The translations under genes were made by a program, and so were the position numbers. Positions 9,241-22,079 of a stretch of 64,000 nt of DNA are shown piece after piece. Position 1 is the first letter of the stretch. Each line of letters opens with the position of its first letter. Source of the DNA: Streptomyces laurentii (lineage in GTDB: Bacteria > Actinomycetota > Actinomycetes > Streptomycetales > Streptomycetaceae); assembly GCA_002355495.1 (NCBI GenBank), contig AP017424.1, positions 1,054,001 through 1,118,000 of the forward strand. The letters are read 5' to 3'. The notes under the pieces were generated by a model, which had not been told where the DNA came from, searched no databases, and worked only from the letters and a program-made list of their open reading frames with translations.

Positions 9241-9296
9241 GCCTCCCGACGCCTCCCGACGCCTCCCGACGCCTTCCGACGCCTTCCGACGCCTCC
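9241..9296. repeat. Decamer tandem repeat (GCCTCCCGAC-type), about 5.6 copies
   Basis: Three exact GCCTCCCGAC units (9241-9270) are followed by two GCCTTCCGAC variants (9271-9290) and a partial unit. Less regular copies of the same theme (CCGGACGCC) extend upstream to about 9190. The array lies between rpoZ and coaBC, upstream of the coaBC start. It shares the GACGCC core and the 10-bp period with the array at 46531-46587. Confidence 0.9.
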
Positions 9297-9305
9297 ATGA
9301 GACAC

Positions 9306-9338
9306 CACAGGCCCGGCGGTTGTTCCGCCGGGCCTGTG
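9306..9338 (-). terminator. Terminator after rpoZ
   Basis: A perfect 14-bp stem (CACAGGCCCGGCGG / CCGCCGGGCCTGTG) with loop TTGTT lies about 70 nt downstream of the rpoZ stop on the minus strand. Confidence 0.85.
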
Positions 9339-9406
9339 ATCGCGGATTACTCCGCGTTTTCTGCTTTTCTCTGCTCTTCTCCGCGTATGTCCGCAGAGAA
9401 GACGCT

Positions 9407-9679
9407 CTACTGAGCCGGGCCCTCGATGGCCTCGGAGGTCAGCAGACCCGCATTGATCTCGCGCAGGGCGATCGAGAGCGGCTTCTCGTGCACGTGGGTG
9501 TCGACGAGCGGACCGACGTACTCGAGCAGGCCCTCGCCGAGCTGCGAGTAGTACGCGTTGATCTGGCGCGCGCGCTTGGCGGCGTAGATCACGAGGCTGT
9601 ACTTGGAGTCCGTCGCCTCGAGCAGCTCGTCGATCGGCGGGTTGATGATGCCCTCGGGCGCGGTGATGGAAGAGGACAC
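9407..9679 (-). CDS. rpoZ: DNA-directed RNA polymerase omega subunit
   Basis: The omega subunit binds the C-terminal region of beta-prime, helps RNA polymerase assembly and in many bacteria forms part of the ppGpp site. The protein is 90 residues, the normal actinobacterial length. It has the core '[31 protein letters not shown]' split over residues 14-44 and '[14 protein letters not shown]' near the C-terminus. The GTG start at 9679 has a GGAAGG Shine-Dalgarno. It follows gmk on the same strand with a 48-nt gap and is probably co-transcribed with it; relA, which makes ppGpp, is also in this window. Confidence 0.96.
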   Translation of the reverse strand: MSSSITAPEGIINPPIDELLEATDSKYSLVIYAAKRARQINAYYSQLGEGLLEYVGPLVDTHVHEKPLSIALREINAGLLTSEAIEGPAQ

Positions 9680-9727
9680 GCTCTACCTTCCGAAGATGGG
9701 GTTCTCTATCCGAAGACGGATAAAGGA

Positions 9728-10291
9728 TCAGACAACGTTCATCAACGTTAGCAGCTCACGCGCGACGTCCTCGACCGAGGTGTTGACGAGCGTGGTGTCG
9801 AACTCGGCCTCGGCGGCCAGCTCGACCTTCGCCGCCTCCAGGCGGCGCTCGATCACCTCGGGCGACTCGGTGCCGCGGCCGGTGAGCCGGCGTACCAGCT
9901 CGTCCCAGCTCGGCGGAGCCAGGAAGACCAGCCGGGCCTCGTCCATGGACTCCTTGACCTGGCGGGCGCCCTGGAGGTCGATCTCCAGGAGCACCGGCTC
10001 GCCGGCCTCCAGCCGGTCGAGGACCGCACGGCGCGGGGTGCCGTAGCGGTTGCCCGCGAATTCGGCCCACTCCAGCAGCTCGCCGTTGGCGATCAGCTTG
10101 TCGAACTCGTCGTCCGTGACGAAGAAGTACTGGACACCGTGCTGCTCGCCGGGCCGGGGCTTCCGCGTCGTGGCCGACACCGAGAGCCAGACATCGGGGT
10201 GGACCTTGCGCATATGCGCGACGACCGTGCTCTTCCCGACCCCAGAGGGTCCGGAGAGCACGGTCAGCCGCGGACGTACTTCTGCTGCCAT
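9728..10291 (-). CDS. gmk: Guanylate kinase
   Basis: Gmk phosphorylates GMP to GDP with ATP. From the ATG at 10291 the protein is 187 residues, beginning '[22 protein letters not shown]' with the P-loop GPSGVGKST at residues 11-19. Family markers are '[22 protein letters not shown]' (GMP-binding, within residues 33-55), '[16 protein letters not shown]' and '[13 protein letters not shown]'. A longer frame from 10342 would add 17 residues lacking the expected character; neither start has a clear Shine-Dalgarno, so the start is moderately certain. It lies between mihF and rpoZ. Confidence 0.95.
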   Translation of the reverse strand: MAAEVRPRLTVLSGPSGVGKSTVVAHMRKVHPDVWLSVSATTRKPRPGEQHGVQYFFVTDDEFDKLIANGELLEWAEFAGNRYGTPRRAVLDRLEAGEPVLLEIDLQGARQVKESMDEARLVFLAPPSWDELVRRLTGRGTESPEVIERRLEAAKVELAAEAEFDTTLVNTSVEDVARELLTLMNVV

Positions 10292-10312
10292 GCAGCGATT
10301 ATTCCAGGGCTT

Positions 10313-10334
10313 CACCCCCGCTTGCGCCGGGGTG
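10313..10334 (-). terminator. Probable terminator after mihF
   Basis: An 8-bp stem with one mismatch (CACCCCCG / CCGGGGTG) and loop CTTGCG lies about 30 nt past the mihF stop on the minus strand. Confidence 0.5.
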
Positions 10335-10363
10335 GAGACCATTTGTCGGATATGACCGAAAGG

Positions 10364-10687
10364 TCAGGCTCCGGTGCTGCCGAACTCGCGCTCCAGGGAG
10401 GCGATCTGGTTGGAGCCGAGACCGCGGACACGGCGGCTCTCTGAGATGCCGAGACGCTCCATGATCTGCTTGGCGCGGACCTTGCCCACGCCCGGCAGGG
10501 ACTCGAGCAGCGCGGAGACCTTCATCTTGCCGATGACGTCGTTCTCCCGGCCCTGCTTGATGACCTCGTGCAGGGAGGCGCCGGAGTGCTTGAGTCGATT
10601 CTTGACCTCGGCCCGCTCCCGGCGAGCCGCGGCGGCCTTTTCGAGCGCGGCTGCGCGCTGTTCAGGGGTAAGGGGCGGAAGAGCCAC
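10364..10687 (-). CDS. mihF: Actinobacterial integration host factor (mIHF/sIHF)
   Basis: This small basic nucleoid-associated protein binds DNA non-specifically and affects supercoiling, development and antibiotic production in streptomycetes. The 107 residues match my memory of the S. coelicolor sIHF very closely: 'ALPPLTPEQRAAALEKAAAA' at the start, a long basic helix, then a helix-two-turn-helix/HhH-like region 'LLESLPGVGKVRAKQIMERL' and the tail 'GLGSNQIASLEREFG'. The GTG start at 10687 has GAGGTGA 9 nt upstream. It lies upstream of gmk-rpoZ and is separated from pyrF by a strong terminator. Confidence 0.96.
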   Translation of the reverse strand: MALPPLTPEQRAAALEKAAAARRERAEVKNRLKHSGASLHEVIKQGRENDVIGKMKVSALLESLPGVGKVRAKQIMERLGISESRRVRGLGSNQIASLEREFGSTGA

Positions 10688-10993
10688 GCCTACGTCACCT
10701 CGGATGTCGAACTGTCGGATACGGACCAGTGAGAAGCGGGGTGCCCCACACCAGCGGAGCAGCGAACAGCACAGGGAGTGCCGATCGCCGACTCTGCCCC
10801 GGAGACTAGCGGCCGAGGCCGCTCCAGTCAGCGAGAACAGACGAAAAGTCCTGGTCAGCATCGGCCGACCAGGACTTTTCGGGCATTTAACCCCAGTTTT
10901 GGGGCAACTTTTGTCAAGCGCCGGCACGGCCGCGGACACGCGGCCCCACCTGCGGATTGGCGCAAGAGGACCGAAAACGGCCGCGGGGGCGTG
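10688..10993. other. Intergenic region between pyrF and mihF (306 bp)
   Basis: This holds the mihF promoter region and the pyrF terminator (10843-10880). A small GGGG/CCCC hairpin at 10891-10904 is also visible. No plausible gene was seen. Confidence 0.7.
10843..10880 (-). terminator. Terminator of the pyr operon after pyrF
   Basis: A perfect 14-bp stem (GAAAAGTCCTGGTC / GACCAGGACTTTTC) with a 10-nt loop ends in TTTTC on the minus strand, about 110 nt past the pyrF stop. Confidence 0.85.
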
Positions 10994-11862
10994 TCAGCCG
11001 CCGACGGCCTCGCGGATCTCGTTCGCGTAACGTTCCGCCGCGCCGCGCAGCGCACCCGCGTCGGGGCCCTCCTTGAGGACGGCCCGGCTGACGTTCGGGA
11101 CGACGTTGCCCACGGCCGCGCCGAAGACCTTCGGCAGGTCGGCCGGGGTCGCGCCCTGGGCACCGATGCCGGGGGCGAGCAGCGGACCGTTGATGCCGAG
11201 GTCGAAGGCCGACAGATCGCCGAGCGTCGCCCCCACGACCGCGCCGAAGGAGCCCATCGGGGTCTCCCCCGCGTTCTCCTCGGCCAGGTGCGCCAGCATC
11301 GTCGCGCCGATGGTCCGCCGCTCCGGGTCGTCGGCGCGCACGGCGCGCTGGACCTCGGCGCCCTCCGGGTTGGAGGTGAGAGCCAGCACGAACAGGCCGG
11401 CGCCGGAGGCCCGGGCCAGGTCGACGGCCGGCTTCAGGGAGCCGTAGCCCAGGTACGGGGAGACGGTCAGCGCGTCGGAGAACAGCGGCGCGCCGGGGCG
11501 CAGGAAGGCCTCCGCGTAGGCGGCCATCGTGGAGCCGATGTCGCCGCGCTTGGCGTCCATGACGACCAGGCCGCCGGCCGTCCGCAGATCGGCGGTGGCG
11601 CGCTCCAGGACGGCCACGCCGCGCGAGCCGAAGCGCTCGAAGAACGCGGCCTGCGGCTTGAAGACGGCGACCGTGCCGGCCAGCGCCTCCACGACCGTGT
11701 ACGTGAAGCGCTCCAGGCCCGCAATGTCGTCGGCCAGGCCCCAGGAGTCCAGCAGGGCGGCGTGCGGGTCGATGCCGACGCACAGCGGGCCGCGCTCGTC
11801 CATGGCCCGGCGCAGCCGGGTGCCGAAGGGTTCCAGGGTCACTTCGCTCGTCACTTCGCGCG

Positions 11863-11866
<4 letters not shown>
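10994..11866 (-). CDS. pyrF: Orotidine 5'-phosphate decarboxylase
   Basis: PyrF decarboxylates OMP to UMP, the last step of de novo pyrimidine synthesis. The 290-residue protein is the long actinobacterial (type 2) form. It has 'PLCVGIDPH' near residues 27-35, 'AVFKPQAAFFERFG' and the catalytic 'VMDAKRGDIGSTM' (DxKxxD). C-terminal 'PGIGAQGATPADL' and 'NVSRAVLKEG' bind phosphate. The GTG start overlaps the pyrD stop (GTGA). Two further GTG codons follow in a 12-bp near-repeat, so the exact start is uncertain by up to 8 codons. Confidence 0.96.
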
Positions 11867-12984
<1,118 letters not shown>

Positions 12985-13060
12985 CGTCCGGGTTATCCCT
13001 CGTGCGCTGGTACGGGGTGGGCGCTCATGGCGGGGCGGGAGCGGGGGCCGCTCATGAAGA

Positions 13061-13092
13061 GGGGGACACCGCGGGTCGTGCCGGTGTCCCCC
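13061..13092 (-). terminator. Stem-loop between carB and pyrD
   Basis: A perfect 11-bp stem (GGGGGACACCG / CGGTGTCCCCC) with a 10-nt loop lies 37 nt past the carB stop. It is inside the presumed pyr operon, so it may attenuate rather than end transcription, or protect the upstream mRNA. Confidence 0.7.
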
Positions 13093-13128
13093 CTCCTCGT
13101 ACAGGGCCCTCAGGACCTCTCCAAGGCC

Positions 13129-16438
<3,310 letters not shown>

Positions 16439-16446
<8 letters not shown>

Positions 16447-17581
16447 GCTCGGCCTCCATGAGGGTCACGAAGCGGTCGAAGAGGTACGCGGCGTCGTGCG
16501 GGCCCGCGGCCGCCTCGGGGTGGTACTGGACGGAGAAGGCCGGCTGGTCGAGCAGCTGGAGGCCCTCCACGACGTTGTCGTTCAGGCACACGTGGGAGAC
16601 CTCGGCGCGCCCGAAGGGGGTGTCGGAGACCTTGTCGAGGGGCGCGTCGACGGCGAAGCCGTGGTTGTGGGCGGTGACCTCGACCTTGCCGGTGGTGCGG
16701 TCCTGGACCGGCTGGTTGATGCCCCGGTGGCCGTACTTCAGCTTGTACGTGCCGAAGCCGAGGGCGCGGCCGAGGATCTGGTTGCCGAAGCAGATGCCGA
16801 AGAGCGGCGTCTTGCGGCGCAGGACCTCCTGCATGACGGCGACGGGGCCGTCGGCGGTCGCCGGGTCGCCCGGGCCGTTGGAGAAGAACACGCCGTCGGG
16901 GGCGACGGCGTAGACGTCCTCGGCGGTGGCGGTGGCGGGCAGCACGTGTACCTCGATGCCGCGCTCGGCCATCCGGTGCGGGGTCATGCCCTTGATGCCG
17001 AGGTCGACGGCGGCGACGGTGAACTTCTTCTCGCCGATCGCGGGGACGACGTACGGCTCCTTGGTGGCGACCTCGGCGGAGAGGTCGGCGCCGGCCATCT
17101 CGGGCGCCTGGCGCACCTCGGCGAGCAGGGTGCCCTCGTCGGGCAGCGCGCTGCCGGAGAAGATGCCGACGCGCATGGCGCCGCGCTCGCGCAGGTGGCG
17201 GGTGAGGGCGCGGGTGTCGATGCCCTGGATGCCGACGACCCCCTGGGTGCGCAGCTCCTCGTCGAGGGAGCGCTGGGCGCGCCAGTTGGAGGAGACGCGG
17301 GCGGGGTCGCGGACGACGTAGCCGGCCACCCAGATGCGGGCGGACTCGGGGTCCTCGTCGTTGACGCCGGTGTTGCCGACGTGCGGGGCGGTCATGACGA
17401 CGACCTGCCGGTGGTACGACGGGTCGGTGAGGGTCTCCTGGTAGCCGGTCATGCCGGTGGAGAACACGGCCTCGCCGAAGGTCTCCCCCACGGCCCCGTA
17501 GGCGCGGCCGCGGAAGATGCGGCCGTCCTCCAGGACGAGTACGGCGGGAACCCTGGCGGTTCCCCGGGTGGAGGTCGTCAT
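16439..17581 (-). CDS. carA: Carbamoyl-phosphate synthase small (glutaminase) subunit
   Basis: CarA hydrolyses glutamine and supplies ammonia to CarB. The 380 residues begin at ATG 17581, whose ATGA overlaps the stop of the upstream membrane protein. The N-terminal CPSase domain shows '[35 protein letters not shown]' (split) and '[12 protein letters not shown]'. The class I amidotransferase domain has the nucleophile in '[17 protein letters not shown]' and the His/Glu pair in '[14 protein letters not shown]'. The longer open frame upstream is antisense shadow, not part of the protein. Confidence 0.98.
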
Positions 17582-18186
17582 CGTGCGGTGCCTTCCGTCG
17601 TGCTTGCGTGCTGGTTCTGGTGGTGGGTGCTGCTCAGGGAGTTCACGGCCTCGACCCAGGCGGCGTGCTCGGCCGCGCGGTCGGCGCGGAAGCCGGAGTC
17701 GAGTTCCTTGCCGCCGTGCTCCCAGGTCACGATCAGCAGGCCGCCCTCGGTGAGGACCTTGCCGGCGATGCCCTTGTCGAGGCGGGCCTCGCGCAGGGCG
17801 GCGGCCGGGATGAGGAAGTCGTTCGCCCCGGGGCGTACGACGGCGATCCCGGCGTCCGTGAGGGTGAGCTCGGCGCGGCTGCGCAGGCCCAGGCCGTGGG
17901 CGACGATCCGGTCGAGCCACTGTCCGGCGGTGGTGGAGCCGTGGTAGCGGCCCCGCAGCGTGAGCCGCGCCTCACCGGGGTGGTCGGGGATCCCGGGCAG
18001 CGGCGGGAGGTCGGACTGGAGGCTGCCGCGCCACTTCCATCCCTGGCGCATCAGCCAGTAGACGAAGGTGATGAAGAGCAGCAGTCCGACGACCCAGCCG
18101 AGCCGTCCGGCCCAGTCGGTGACCTCGGCCGATTTCGGTTCGGCGGCCATGGTGGCGGCGGCCGCCTGGAGTACGTGTGGTGTCAC
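17578..18186 (-). CDS. Single-pass membrane protein with PH-like domain, inside the pyr operon
   Basis: This 202-residue protein is overlapped at both ends by operon neighbours (GTGA with pyrC, ATGA with carA), so it is translationally embedded in the pyrimidine operon. Residues about 27-46 form one membrane span ([20 protein letters not shown]). The cytoplasmic part, roughly 75-185, contains '[29 protein letters not shown]' (split) and '[26 protein letters not shown]', a strand-rich pattern I associate with bacterial PH-like domains. A homologue occupies the same place in other streptomycetes as far as I recall. Function is not established. An in-frame ATG at 18150 is an alternative start. 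Confidence 0.85.
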   Translation of the reverse strand: MTPHVLQAAAATMAAEPKSAEVTDWAGRLGWVVGLLLFITFVYWLMRQGWKWRGSLQSDLPPLPGIPDHPGEARLTLRGRYHGSTTAGQWLDRIVAHGLGLRSRAELTLTDAGIAVVRPGANDFLIPAAALREARLDKGIAGKVLTEGGLLIVTWEHGGKELDSGFRADRAAEHAAWVEAVNSLSSTHHQNQHASTTEGTAR

Positions 18187-19469
18187 GCCAGCTTCCCGTC
18201 GACGAGCGTTGCGCGGCCCCGCAGGAACGTGTGGGTGACGCGTCCCGGCAGCTCACGGCCCTCGTAGGGGGTGTTGCGGCTGCGCGAGGCGAAGTCGGCG
18301 GGGTCCACTTCACCACGGTATGCCGGATCGACCAGGGTCAGGTTCGCGGGCTCACCAGCCGAGACGGGTCGTCCGTGGCCGGCGGCCCGGCCGATGCGGG
18401 CGGGAGCGAAGGACATCCGGTCGGCGACGCCGGCCCAGTCGAGCAGTCCGGTCTCGACCATCGTCTGCTGGACCACGGACAGGGCGGTCTCCAGGCCGAC
18501 CATGCCCATGGCGGCGGCGGCCCACTCGCAGTCCTTGTCCTCGTGCGGGTGCGGGGCGTGGTCGGTGGCGACGATGTCGATCGTGCCGTCGGCCAGGGCC
18601 TCGCGCAGCGCCGTGACGTCGCGCTCGGTGCGCAGCGGCGGGTTGACCTTGTAGACCGGGTCGTACGTGCGGACCAGCTCGTCCGTGAGGAGGAGGTGGT
18701 GCGGGGTGACCTCGGCGGTGACGTCGATGCCGCGGGACTTGGCCCAGCGGACGATCTCGACGGAGCCGGCGGTGGACAGGTGGCAGATGTGCACGCGGGA
18801 GCCGACGTGCTCGGCGAGCAGCACGTCGCGGGCGATGATCGACTCCTCGGCGACGGCCGGCCAGCCGCCGAGGCCGAGCTCGGCGGAGACGACGCCCTCG
18901 TTCATCTGGGCGCCCTCGGTGAGACGGGGCTCCTGGGCGTGCTGGGCGACGACACCACCGAACGCCTTCACGTACTCCAGGGCGCGGCGCATGATCACCG
19001 CGTCGTCGACGCACTTGCCGTCGTCCGAGAAGACGGTGACGCCGGCGGCGGAGTCGTGCATGGCGCCGAGCTCGGCGAGCTTCTTGCCCTCCAGGCCGAC
19101 GGTGACGGCGCCGATGGGCTGGACGTCGCAGTAGCCGGCTTCCTTGCCGAGGCGGTAGACCTGCTCGACGACGCCGGCGCTGTCGGCCACCGGGTGGGTG
19201 TTGGCCATGGCGAAGACGGCCGTGAAGCCGCCGGAGGCGGCGGCGCGGGTGCCGGTGAGGACGGTCTCGGAGTCCTCGCGGCCGGGCTCGCGCAGATGGG
19301 TGTGCAGGTCGACCAGGCCGGGCAGCAGGATCTGCCCCTCGGCCTCCACCACCTGGGCGTCGTCGGCCGCCAGGCCCGTACCGATCTCGGCGATGATCTC
19401 GCCGTCGATCAGGACGTCCGCCACCTCGCCGCCGAGCACCTTCGCACCACGGATCAGGATCTTGCTCAT
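18183..19469 (-). CDS. pyrC: Dihydroorotase
   Basis: PyrC cyclises carbamoyl aspartate to dihydroorotate. The protein has 428 residues, class I type. Metal ligands are in '[20 protein letters not shown]' (HxH), followed by '[11 protein letters not shown]', 'VVAQHAQEP', '[13 protein letters not shown]' and the catalytic Asp of '[14 protein letters not shown]'. C-terminal '[20 protein letters not shown]' is typical. ATG start at 19469; the pyrB stop lies 9 nt upstream on the coding strand. Confidence 0.98.
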   Translation of the reverse strand: MSKILIRGAKVLGGEVADVLIDGEIIAEIGTGLAADDAQVVEAEGQILLPGLVDLHTHLREPGREDSETVLTGTRAAASGGFTAVFAMANTHPVADSAGVVEQVYRLGKEAGYCDVQPIGAVTVGLEGKKLAELGAMHDSAAGVTVFSDDGKCVDDAVIMRRALEYVKAFGGVVAQHAQEPRLTEGAQMNEGVVSAELGLGGWPAVAEESIIARDVLLAEHVGSRVHICHLSTAGSVEIVRWAKSRGIDVTAEVTPHHLLLTDELVRTYDPVYKVNPPLRTERDVTALREALADGTIDIVATDHAPHPHEDKDCEWAAAAMGMVGLETALSVVQQTMVETGLLDWAGVADRMSFAPARIGRAAGHGRPVSAGEPANLTLVDPAYRGEVDPADFASRSRNTPYEGRELPGRVTHTFLRGRATLVDGKLA

Positions 19470-19477
19470 GGGGTGTC

Positions 19478-20461
19478 TCAGCTCTCTTCGGTGGTACGGG
19501 GGGAGGCGGGGGCGGTGAACTCGGCGCCGCCGAGCAGCAGGTAGAGGACGGCCATCCGGGTGGAGACGCCGTTGGCGACCTGCTCGACGACCGTGCAGCG
19601 GTCGGAGTCGGCGACCTCGGCGGTGATCTCCATGCCGCGGACCATCGGGCCGGGGTGCATGACGATGGCGTGCTCGGGCATCTTCGCCATGCGCCGGCCG
19701 TCGAGCCCGTAGCGGCGCGAGTACTCGCGCTCGGTCGGGAAGAAGGCGGCGTTCATCCGCTCGCGCTGCACACGCAGCATCATCACCGCGTCGGACTTCG
19801 CCAGCACGCTGTCGAGATCGTACGAGACCTCGCAGGGCCAGCTCTCGACGCCGACGGGCACGAGGGTGGGCGGGGCCACCAGGGTGACCTCGGCGCCGAG
19901 GGTGTGCAGCAGGTCGACGTTGGAGCGGGCGACCCGGCTGTGCAGGACGTCGCCGACCAGGGTGATCCGCTTGCCGTCCAGGTCCCGGCCGAGGCCGGTG
20001 TCGCGGCCGACCAGGCGGCGGCGCATGGTGAAGGCGTCGAGCAGGGCCTGGGTGGGGTGCTGGTGGGTTCCGTCGCCGGCGTTGATGACGGGGGCGTCGA
20101 TCCAGCCGGAGGTGGCCAGGCGGTACGGGGCGCCGGAGGCGCCGTGCCGGATGACGACGGCGTCGACGCCCATCGCCTCCAGGGTCTGGGCGGTGTCCTT
20201 GAGCGATTCGCCCTTGGAGACGCTGGAGCCCTTCGCGGCGAAGTTGATCACGTCCGCGGACAGCCGCTTCTCGGCGGCCTCGAAGGAGATCCGGGTGCGG
20301 GTCGAGTCCTCGAAGAACAGGTTGCAGACGGTGCGCCCGCGCAGGGTCGGGAGCTTCTTGATGGGCCGGTCGGCCACCCGGGCCATCTCCTCGGCGGTGT
20401 CGAGGATCAGGACGGCGTCGTCGCGGGTGAGGTCGGCGGCCGAGATGAGGTGACGCATCAT
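19478..20461 (-). CDS. pyrB: Aspartate carbamoyltransferase catalytic subunit
   Basis: PyrB condenses carbamoyl phosphate with aspartate. From ATG 20461 (followed by a second ATG) it has 327 residues. The carbamoyl-phosphate loop '[19 protein letters not shown]' is near residue 53. '[17 protein letters not shown]' and '[17 protein letters not shown]' are diagnostic. '[16 protein letters not shown]' and '[11 protein letters not shown]' complete the set. No separate regulatory PyrI gene is present, consistent with actinobacteria. Confidence 0.98.
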   Translation of the reverse strand: MMRHLISAADLTRDDAVLILDTAEEMARVADRPIKKLPTLRGRTVCNLFFEDSTRTRISFEAAEKRLSADVINFAAKGSSVSKGESLKDTAQTLEAMGVDAVVIRHGASGAPYRLATSGWIDAPVINAGDGTHQHPTQALLDAFTMRRRLVGRDTGLGRDLDGKRITLVGDVLHSRVARSNVDLLHTLGAEVTLVAPPTLVPVGVESWPCEVSYDLDSVLAKSDAVMMLRVQRERMNAAFFPTEREYSRRYGLDGRRMAKMPEHAIVMHPGPMVRGMEITAEVADSDRCTVVEQVANGVSTRMAVLYLLLGGAEFTAPASPRTTEES

Positions 20462-20543
20462 CGGGGTGTGACTCCGTGGGGAGAGTGAGGGCATGCGGGT
20501 GCGCAGGGCTGTGCCCTGGACCCGGCGATGGCCGGCTTGGGGG

Positions 20544-21110
20544 TCAGGAGGCGGGGCGGCTGCCGAGCAGGACGGTGTCGCGACCGTCTTCCTCGGCGAG
20601 CTGGACCTTGACCGTCTCCCGCAGCGACGTGGGGAGGTTCTTGCCGACGTAGTCGGCGCGGATGGGCAGCTCGCGGTGGCCGCGGTCGACGAGGACGGCG
20701 AGCTGCACGGCGCGCGGGCGGCCGATGTCGCCGAGGGCGTCGAGGGCGGCGCGGATCGTGCGGCCGGAGAAGAGGACGTCGTCGACGAGGACGACGAGGC
20801 GGCCGTCGATGCCGTCACCGGGGATCTCGGTGCGGCCGAGGGCGCGGGCCGGCTTCAGCCGCAGGTCGTCCCGGTACATCGTGATGTCGAGGGAGCCGAC
20901 CGGGATCGTGGTGCCGGTGATGGCGGCGAGCTTGTCGGCGAGCCGGCGGGCGAGATGGACGCCGCGGGTCGGGATGCCGAGGAGGATCACGTCGTCGGCA
21001 CCCTTGGCGCGCTCGACGATCTCGTGGGCGATGCGGGTCAGGACCCGCGCGATGTCCGGGGCCTCGAGAACGGGCCGGGCGACATCGGCATGCTGCTGCT
21101 GTGTGTCCAT
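20544..21110 (-). CDS. pyrR: PyrR: pyr-operon RNA-binding regulator / uracil phosphoribosyltransferase
   Basis: PyrR binds pyr mRNA when UMP is plentiful and represses the operon; it may also have UPRTase activity. The 188 residues show the type I PRTase fold with the PRPP-binding motif '[20 protein letters not shown]' and the early '[17 protein letters not shown]'. Basic residues near '[20 protein letters not shown]' fit RNA binding. It is the first gene of the operon. A PyrR-type hairpin overlapping its Shine-Dalgarno lies just upstream (21121-21160). Confidence 0.97.
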   Translation of the reverse strand: MDTQQQHADVARPVLEAPDIARVLTRIAHEIVERAKGADDVILLGIPTRGVHLARRLADKLAAITGTTIPVGSLDITMYRDDLRLKPARALGRTEIPGDGIDGRLVVLVDDVLFSGRTIRAALDALGDIGRPRAVQLAVLVDRGHRELPIRADYVGKNLPTSLRETVKVQLAEEDGRDTVLLGSRPAS

Positions 21111-21120
21111 GTGAAACGGA

Positions 21121-21160
21121 CCTCCTTCTCCGCCTCACGGGACGGACCTTAAAGGACGTC
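21121..21160 (-). promoter_or_regulatory. PyrR-binding leader / anti-Shine-Dalgarno element
   Basis: On the minus strand, 21145-21130 reads CCGTCCCGTGAGGCGG. It fits the PyrR-binding loop consensus UCC-N-GnGAGG-Y closed by a short stem. Immediately downstream is the pyrR Shine-Dalgarno AAGGAGG (21127-21121). The upstream GTCCTTT (21157-21151) can pair with AAGGA. This layout fits PyrR-dependent translational repression as described for mycobacteria, rather than the transcription attenuation of Bacillus. No rho-independent terminator is seen before the gene. Confidence 0.75.
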
Positions 21161-21175
21161 GGATTTGCGCCATTC

Positions 21176-21181
21176 ACTCTA
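21176..21181 (-). promoter_or_regulatory. Possible -10 element of the pyr operon promoter
   Basis: TAGAGT on the minus strand would place the transcript start near 21169, about 10 nt before the leader pairing element. No convincing -35 was found at the correct spacing. Confidence 0.35.
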
Positions 21182-21266
21182 CCAGGGGCGGACGGCTCCC
21201 TTCCTCACCACCCGTCCGGCGCTCCGGGCGCCGTCCCCCGGAAGGGGCCGGTATGGACCATTCGGC

Positions 21267-21296
21267 TTGACGGAAGAGCGTCACGCTGCGTAACCT
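21267..21296 (+). promoter_or_regulatory. bldD promoter (HrdB-type)
   Basis: TTGACG (21267-21272) and TAACCT (21291-21296) are separated by 18 nt. The start would be near 21303, about 53 nt before the bldD ATG. BldD-box matches overlap the spacer, the -10 and the start point. Confidence 0.7.
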
Positions 21297-21308
21297 CACA
21301 GTGAGTTA
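21281..21308 (+). promoter_or_regulatory. Two tandem BldD-box matches (autoregulation)
   Basis: TCACGCTGCGTAA (21281-21293) matches all fixed positions of the published BldD consensus TnACnC(A/T)GnGTnA. TCACAGTGAGTTA (21296-21308) matches all but one. The sites are 15 bp apart and cover the -10 and the inferred start, which fits repression of bldD by its own product. Confidence 0.7.
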
Positions 21309-21355
21309 CCAGTCGAGCGGCACAGCCGCCCGTCGTCTCAGCGTCCGGGAGCGTT

Positions 21356-21856
21356 ATGTCAAGCGAGTACGCAAAGCAGCTCGGGGCCAAACTGCGTGCG
21401 ATCCGCACTCAGCAGGGCCTTTCCCTCCACGGCGTGGAGGAGAAGTCCCAGGGCCGCTGGAAGGCGGTCGTGGTCGGTTCCTACGAGCGCGGTGACCGCG
21501 CCGTGACCGTGCAGCGTCTGGCCGAGCTGGCCGACTTCTACGGGGTTCCGGTGCAGGAGCTGCTGCCAGGCACCACGCCGGGCGGAGCCGCCGAGCCGCC
21601 GCCGAAGCTGGTCCTGGACCTGGAGCGGCTGGCCCACGTCCCCGCGGAGAAGGCCGGCCCCCTCCAGCGCTACGCGGCGACCATCCAGTCGCAGCGCGGC
21701 GACTACAACGGCAAGGTGCTGTCGATCCGCCAGGACGACCTGCGCACCCTCGCCGTGATCTACGACCAGTCCCCCTCGGTGCTCACCGAGCAGCTGATCA
21801 GCTGGGGCGTCCTGGACGCGGAAGCGCGTCGCGCGGTCGCCCACGAGGAGAACTGA
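21356..21856 (+). CDS. bldD: BldD, c-di-GMP-responsive developmental master regulator
   Basis: BldD represses sporulation genes during vegetative growth; a tetramer of c-di-GMP bound to its C-terminal domain joins two BldD monomers on DNA. The 166 residues contain an N-terminal XRE-type helix-turn-helix (about 8-70: LGAKLRAIRTQQGLSLHGVE, then VGSYERGDRAVTVQRL). The c-di-GMP signature RGD-x8-RQDD is intact at R114-G-D116 and R125-Q-D-D128 (QRGDYNGKVLSIRQDD), the numbering known for S. coelicolor. The ATG start is preceded by GGGAGCG. It is divergent from pyrR and convergent with nusB. Confidence 0.99.
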   Translation: MSSEYAKQLGAKLRAIRTQQGLSLHGVEEKSQGRWKAVVVGSYERGDRAVTVQRLAELADFYGVPVQELLPGTTPGGAAEPPPKLVLDLERLAHVPAEKAGPLQRYAATIQSQRGDYNGKVLSIRQDDLRTLAVIYDQSPSVLTEQLISWGVLDAEARRAVAHEEN

Positions 21857-21898
21857 CCCGCTGCGCCGACCTCTCGGGGTCACCCCGCAGAAACGTAC

Positions 21899-21939
21899 CG
21901 CCGGGCCGCGGGAGTCACCACGACTCCCGCGGTCCGGCG
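21899..21939 (+). terminator. bldD terminator
   Basis: An 18-bp stem with a single G-T-type mismatch (CGCCGGGCCGCGGGAGTC at 21899-21916, partner 21922-21939) is followed by a T-rich TTTCGTTTG. Confidence 0.85.
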
Positions 21940-22002
21940 TTTCGTTTGTCGGACGGCCCGGACGTCCCGGACGTCCCGGCCGGTGCGGTCCTCGCGTACG
22001 AC

Positions 22003-22042
22003 GAAGGGGCCCGCAGCACCCTGGAGTGCTGCGGGCCCCTTC
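22003..22042 (-). terminator. Terminator after nusB (convergent region)
   Basis: A perfect 17-bp stem (GAAGGGGCCCGCAGCAC / GTGCTGCGGGCCCCTTC) with a 6-nt loop lies 37 nt past the nusB stop. Together with 21899-21939 it isolates convergent bldD and nusB; it could work on both strands. Confidence 0.85.
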
Positions 22043-22079
22043 CGGCTGCCCTGACGGGCGGGACGGGCCTGACGTGAGC

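Noticed and set aside
9241..9296. CRISPR-like array
   Set aside because: The repeats are contiguous 10-mers without spacers, and no cas genes are present.
9132..9308. Upstream extension of coaBC
   Set aside because: The added 59 residues come from the decamer array and are Arg/Gly-rich; the GTG at 9131 has a good Shine-Dalgarno and matches the family start.
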